Shown in pieces: positions 61,828 through 64,000 of a stretch of 64,000 bases of DNA (positions within the stretch are counted from its first letter, which is position 1; each line of letters starts with the position of its first letter). The stretch covers positions 32,021 to 96,020 of the forward strand of contig JAJRZA010000065.1 in NCBI GenBank assembly GCA_024275485.1, in the 5' to 3' direction. This DNA is from Candidatus Krumholzibacteriota bacterium (GTDB lineage Bacteria; Krumholzibacteriota; Krumholzibacteriia; LZORAL124-64-63). The translations under genes were made by a program, and so were the position numbers. Under the pieces are notes generated by a model, which made no database searches, was not told the DNA's origin, and saw only the letters and a list, made by a program, of their open reading frames with translations.

Positions 61828-63783
61828 ATGTCGGATAACAACGAGAACAAGATCTACAGACCAAATCCCGATGTTGCCGCCACCAGCCACGTGGGCAGCA
61901 TGGAGGAATACCAGCGCTTGTACAGGCTTTCCATCGACGACCCTGAGACCTTCTGGGGCAAGCAGGCAGAAACTTTGACCTGGTTCAATCCGCCACGCAT
62001 GGTCTTTGATCACGACTACGAGAATGTGGATTTCAGCTGGTACAGCGGAGGGCGGCTGAACGCGTGCTTCAACTGCGTGGACCGTCATCTGGAAAACAAT
62101 GGCGATAAGGACGCCATCATCTGGGTCAAGGACGAACCCGGCGAGTATGAGCATATCAGCTACAGGCAGTTGAAACACAGCGTATCGCGTGTGGCCAACG
62201 TGCTCAAGGCCCACGGTGTGCGCAAGGGCGACCGAATAGCCATCTACATGCCGATGATTCCGGAACTGGCCTACACCATGCTCGCCTGTGCTCGCATCGG
62301 GGCCATACATTCGATCATCTTCGGTGGTTTCAGTGCCGATGCCATCCGTGATCGTGTGCTCGATGCCAAGTGCAAGGTCGTTGTGACCGCCAATGAGGGT
62401 CTTCGCGGAGGCAAGAAGATCAAGTTGAAGGACACCGTGGACCGGGCCGTCGACGGTCTGGAAATGGTGGAGACCGTTCTGGTGGCCCGCCGCACCGATA
62501 CTGAGACCAAAATGAAATCCGGCCGGGACTACTGGCTGGATGAGGAGATGAGCAAGCAACGTTCTACCGCCACCGTGGAGTGGATGGGTGCTGAAGATCC
62601 ACTGTTCATTCTTTACACCAGCGGCTCCACCGGCCAACCCAAGGGTGTGATGCACACCACCGCCGGCTACATGGTCTACGCTGCCATGACCCATCGCATA
62701 GTCTTCAACTACCAGAAGGGCGATGTGTACTTCTGTGCTGCGGATATCGGCTGGATCACTGGGCACAGCTACATCATCTACGGCCCGTTGGCAAATGGGG
62801 CGACCACCGTGATGTTTGAATCCATTCCCACCTATCCGGACGCGGGGCGTTACTGGCAGATCGTGGATGATCTGAAGGTGAACATTTTCTACACGGCCCC
62901 GACGGCCATCCGGGCCATCGCGCGAGAAGGCGACGCTGTGCTGAAGAATTCCAATCGGGAATCGCTCAAGGTGCTGGGCACCGTGGGTGAACCCATCAGT
63001 CCCGATACCTGGAAGTGGTATTTCGAGAAGGTGGGCAACGGGAAATGCTGCATCGTGGATACCTGGTGGCAAACCGAGACCGGCGGCATTCTGATTACAC
63101 CGCTGCCTGGCGTCACTCCCCTGAAGCCTGGTTCGGCGACCATGCCTTTCTTTGGTATCAAACCGCTGCTGATGGATCCGGACGGTAAAATTCTTGAGGG
63201 AAACGGCGTATCGGGTAACCTTTGCATAGAGCGCACCTGGCCTGGTCAGGCCCGCACCGTTTGGGGTGATCACAAGCGCTTCCAGGAGACCTACTTCAGC
63301 CAGTACCCTGGCTATTACTTCACCGGAGACGGTTGCCGCCGAGACGAAGACGGCTATTACTGGATCACTGGCCGGGTTGACGATGTGATCAACGTATCAG
63401 GACACCGCATGGGCACCGCTGAAGTGGAGTCCGCCCTGGTGGCCCACGAAGCCGTGGCCGAAGCCGCAGTCGTTGGCTTTCCCCATGAGATAAAGGGCCA
63501 GGGAATCTTTGCCTACGTGATCTGCGGGGTGGATGCCAACGGCGGCAAAAGTGAATTGGTGGGTGCCCTGAAGGAGCAGGTGCGCCACGTCATCGGCCCC
63601 ATCGCTACTCCGGACCGGATCATGATTGTTTCGGGCCTGCCCAAGACCCGTAGTGGAAAGATCATGCGCCGCATCCTGCGCAAGATCGCCGCCGGCCAAT
63701 ACGATGGGCTGGGTGATGTGTCCACGCTGGCGGATCCTACGGTGGTGGATGCCTTGATCCAGGAGCATAAGAAGCTTGGTTAA
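61828..63783 (+). CDS. acs: Acetyl-CoA synthetase
   Basis: The enzyme makes acetyl-CoA from acetate, ATP and CoA through acetyl-AMP. The ATG at 61828 follows CAGGAGGC, and the 651-residue length matches E. coli Acs (652). IGAIHSIIFGGFSADAIRDR, the P-loop-like YTSGSTGQPKGVMHTT, the acetate-pocket and adenylate motifs DTWWQTETGG and TGDGCRRDEDGYYWITGR, and the C-terminal RSGKIMRRILRKIA with catalytic Lys611 are present; that lysine is the usual target of regulatory acetylation. It completes the acetate uptake-activation block and ends in a terminator. Confidence 0.97.
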   Translation: MSDNNENKIYRPNPDVAATSHVGSMEEYQRLYRLSIDDPETFWGKQAETLTWFNPPRMVFDHDYENVDFSWYSGGRLNACFNCVDRHLENNGDKDAIIWVKDEPGEYEHISYRQLKHSVSRVANVLKAHGVRKGDRIAIYMPMIPELAYTMLACARIGAIHSIIFGGFSADAIRDRVLDAKCKVVVTANEGLRGGKKIKLKDTVDRAVDGLEMVETVLVARRTDTETKMKSGRDYWLDEEMSKQRSTATVEWMGAEDPLFILYTSGSTGQPKGVMHTTAGYMVYAAMTHRIVFNYQKGDVYFCAADIGWITGHSYIIYGPLANGATTVMFESIPTYPDAGRYWQIVDDLKVNIFYTAPTAIRAIAREGDAVLKNSNRESLKVLGTVGEPISPDTWKWYFEKVGNGKCCIVDTWWQTETGGILITPLPGVTPLKPGSATMPFFGIKPLLMDPDGKILEGNGVSGNLCIERTWPGQARTVWGDHKRFQETYFSQYPGYYFTGDGCRRDEDGYYWITGRVDDVINVSGHRMGTAEVESALVAHEAVAEAAVVGFPHEIKGQGIFAYVICGVDANGGKSELVGALKEQVRHVIGPIATPDRIMIVSGLPKTRSGKIMRRILRKIAAGQYDGLGDVSTLADPTVVDALIQEHKKLG

Positions 63784-63827
63784 GGATTGCCCGAGCCTCG
63801 GGAATTGTTTCTGGATCTGTGTGCCAA

Positions 63828-63859
63828 AGCGGCCCTGCCATATGGTGGGGCTGCTTTTT
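63828..63859 (+). terminator. acs intrinsic terminator (intron insertion site)
   Basis: AGCGGCCC-TG-CCATATGG-TG-GGGCTGCT forms a long, slightly interrupted stem, followed by TTTT. The group II intron begins at the next base. A smaller hairpin CCCGAG-C-CTCGGG lies at 63790-63802. Confidence 0.85.
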
Positions 63860-64000
63860 GTACGCCCGGCATGGGCATCGTCTTGGAGGTGCAAGTCCTC
63901 CCCTAAGCAGGTCATAGCGAAGGAAGGGAAGCGCAAGGGCGGAAGGGCGACCGACCGTCTGAAGGAAGCGTGAAACGAATCCGCGGGCTGATGAACAAGA
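63860..64000 (+). mobile_element. 5' part of a group II (probably IIC) intron, cut off by window end
   Basis: From 63860 the sequence starts GTACGCCCGGCATGGGC, a variant of the GTGCG 5' end of bacterial group II introns, and continues with GGAGGTGCAAGTCCTC, then GAAGGAAGGG, GCGCAAGGGCGG and TCTGAAGGAAGC, the order seen in domain I of ORF-containing bacterial introns. Insertion directly after an intrinsic terminator is the hallmark of class IIC. The intron should encode a reverse transcriptase/maturase beyond the window. The second base pair of the 5' end, GUA in place of GUG, is a deviation. Confidence 0.85.

Noticed and set aside
1..64000. tRNA, rRNA and CRISPR arrays
   Set aside because: None were recognised by eye: no T-arm/CCA-like cloverleaf set in intergenic regions and no regularly spaced short repeats. 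A tRNAscan or CRISPR search could still find something I missed.

Overview
The window looks like chromosomal DNA of a Gram-negative, diderm bacterium outside the well-studied phyla. It has outer-membrane beta-barrels, an LpxR-type lipid A deacylase, an Mla lipid-transport operon and several large secreted proteins. Two of these (7224-9485 and 44034-47807) end in the 'NPFNP' FlgD-like/T9SS-like C-terminal domain, which is common in FCB-group candidate phyla (Krumholzibacteria, Eisenbacteria, Latescibacteria and relatives). That taxonomic placement is an inference; no rRNA gene is present to test it. The DNA is GC-rich to the eye, and long antisense open frames are common because of codon bias.

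Layout. 1-3809: two secreted proteins, a truncated beta-propeller and a metzincin protease, that share a beta-helix-like tail. 3864-6996 (minus): DUF4956, VTC-domain, HlyD-like and phospholipase-D-like genes. 7224-9485 (minus): a large exported protein, followed by a broken DinB gene (9622-9951). 10182-16665: a tightly overlapping cassette of transglutaminase-7TM protein, ATP-grasp/TPR fusion and outer-membrane barrel, then a transposase relic. 17065-21472: a small exported protein, RqcH, a small barrel and a CPA2 antiporter. 21696-27129: a housekeeping run (yicC, gmk, rpoZ, coaBC, type-4 UDG) ending in an NtrC-type regulator, with a candidate sigma-54 promoter and a receiver-like protein downstream. 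27941-30239 (minus): a DASS transporter and a methyltransferase.

30240-30624 is a divergent intergenic region with six same-strand DnaA boxes directly before dnaB, a good candidate for oriC or a DnaA-controlled promoter. Rightward follow a metallo-beta-lactamase-fold pseudogene, mlaE-mlaF-mlaD, a rubrerythrin-like gene, a decayed chemoreceptor and a nested inverted-repeat element. Then come leuS, lpxR, a convergent patatin gene, a TPR protein, an S8 protease, a tricorn-like protease, radA and ispD. A HipBA-like toxin-antitoxin pair (53594-55245, minus) has a repeated operator-like motif upstream.

55698-63783 is an acetate-uptake and activation block: DUF4212 small subunit plus sodium:solute symporter, a cNMP/CBS/DUF294 signalling protein, a small membrane protein, a membrane-anchored PAS/DEDDh exonuclease and acetyl-CoA synthetase. 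The window ends inside the 5' part of a group II intron that begins immediately after the acs terminator, the typical site of group IIC introns.

Four separate relics (DinB, transposase, metallo-hydrolase, chemoreceptor) show recurring gene decay. The best candidates for unusual biology are the transglutaminase/ATP-grasp/barrel cassette, the DnaA-box cluster and the 38 kb inverted-repeat element.
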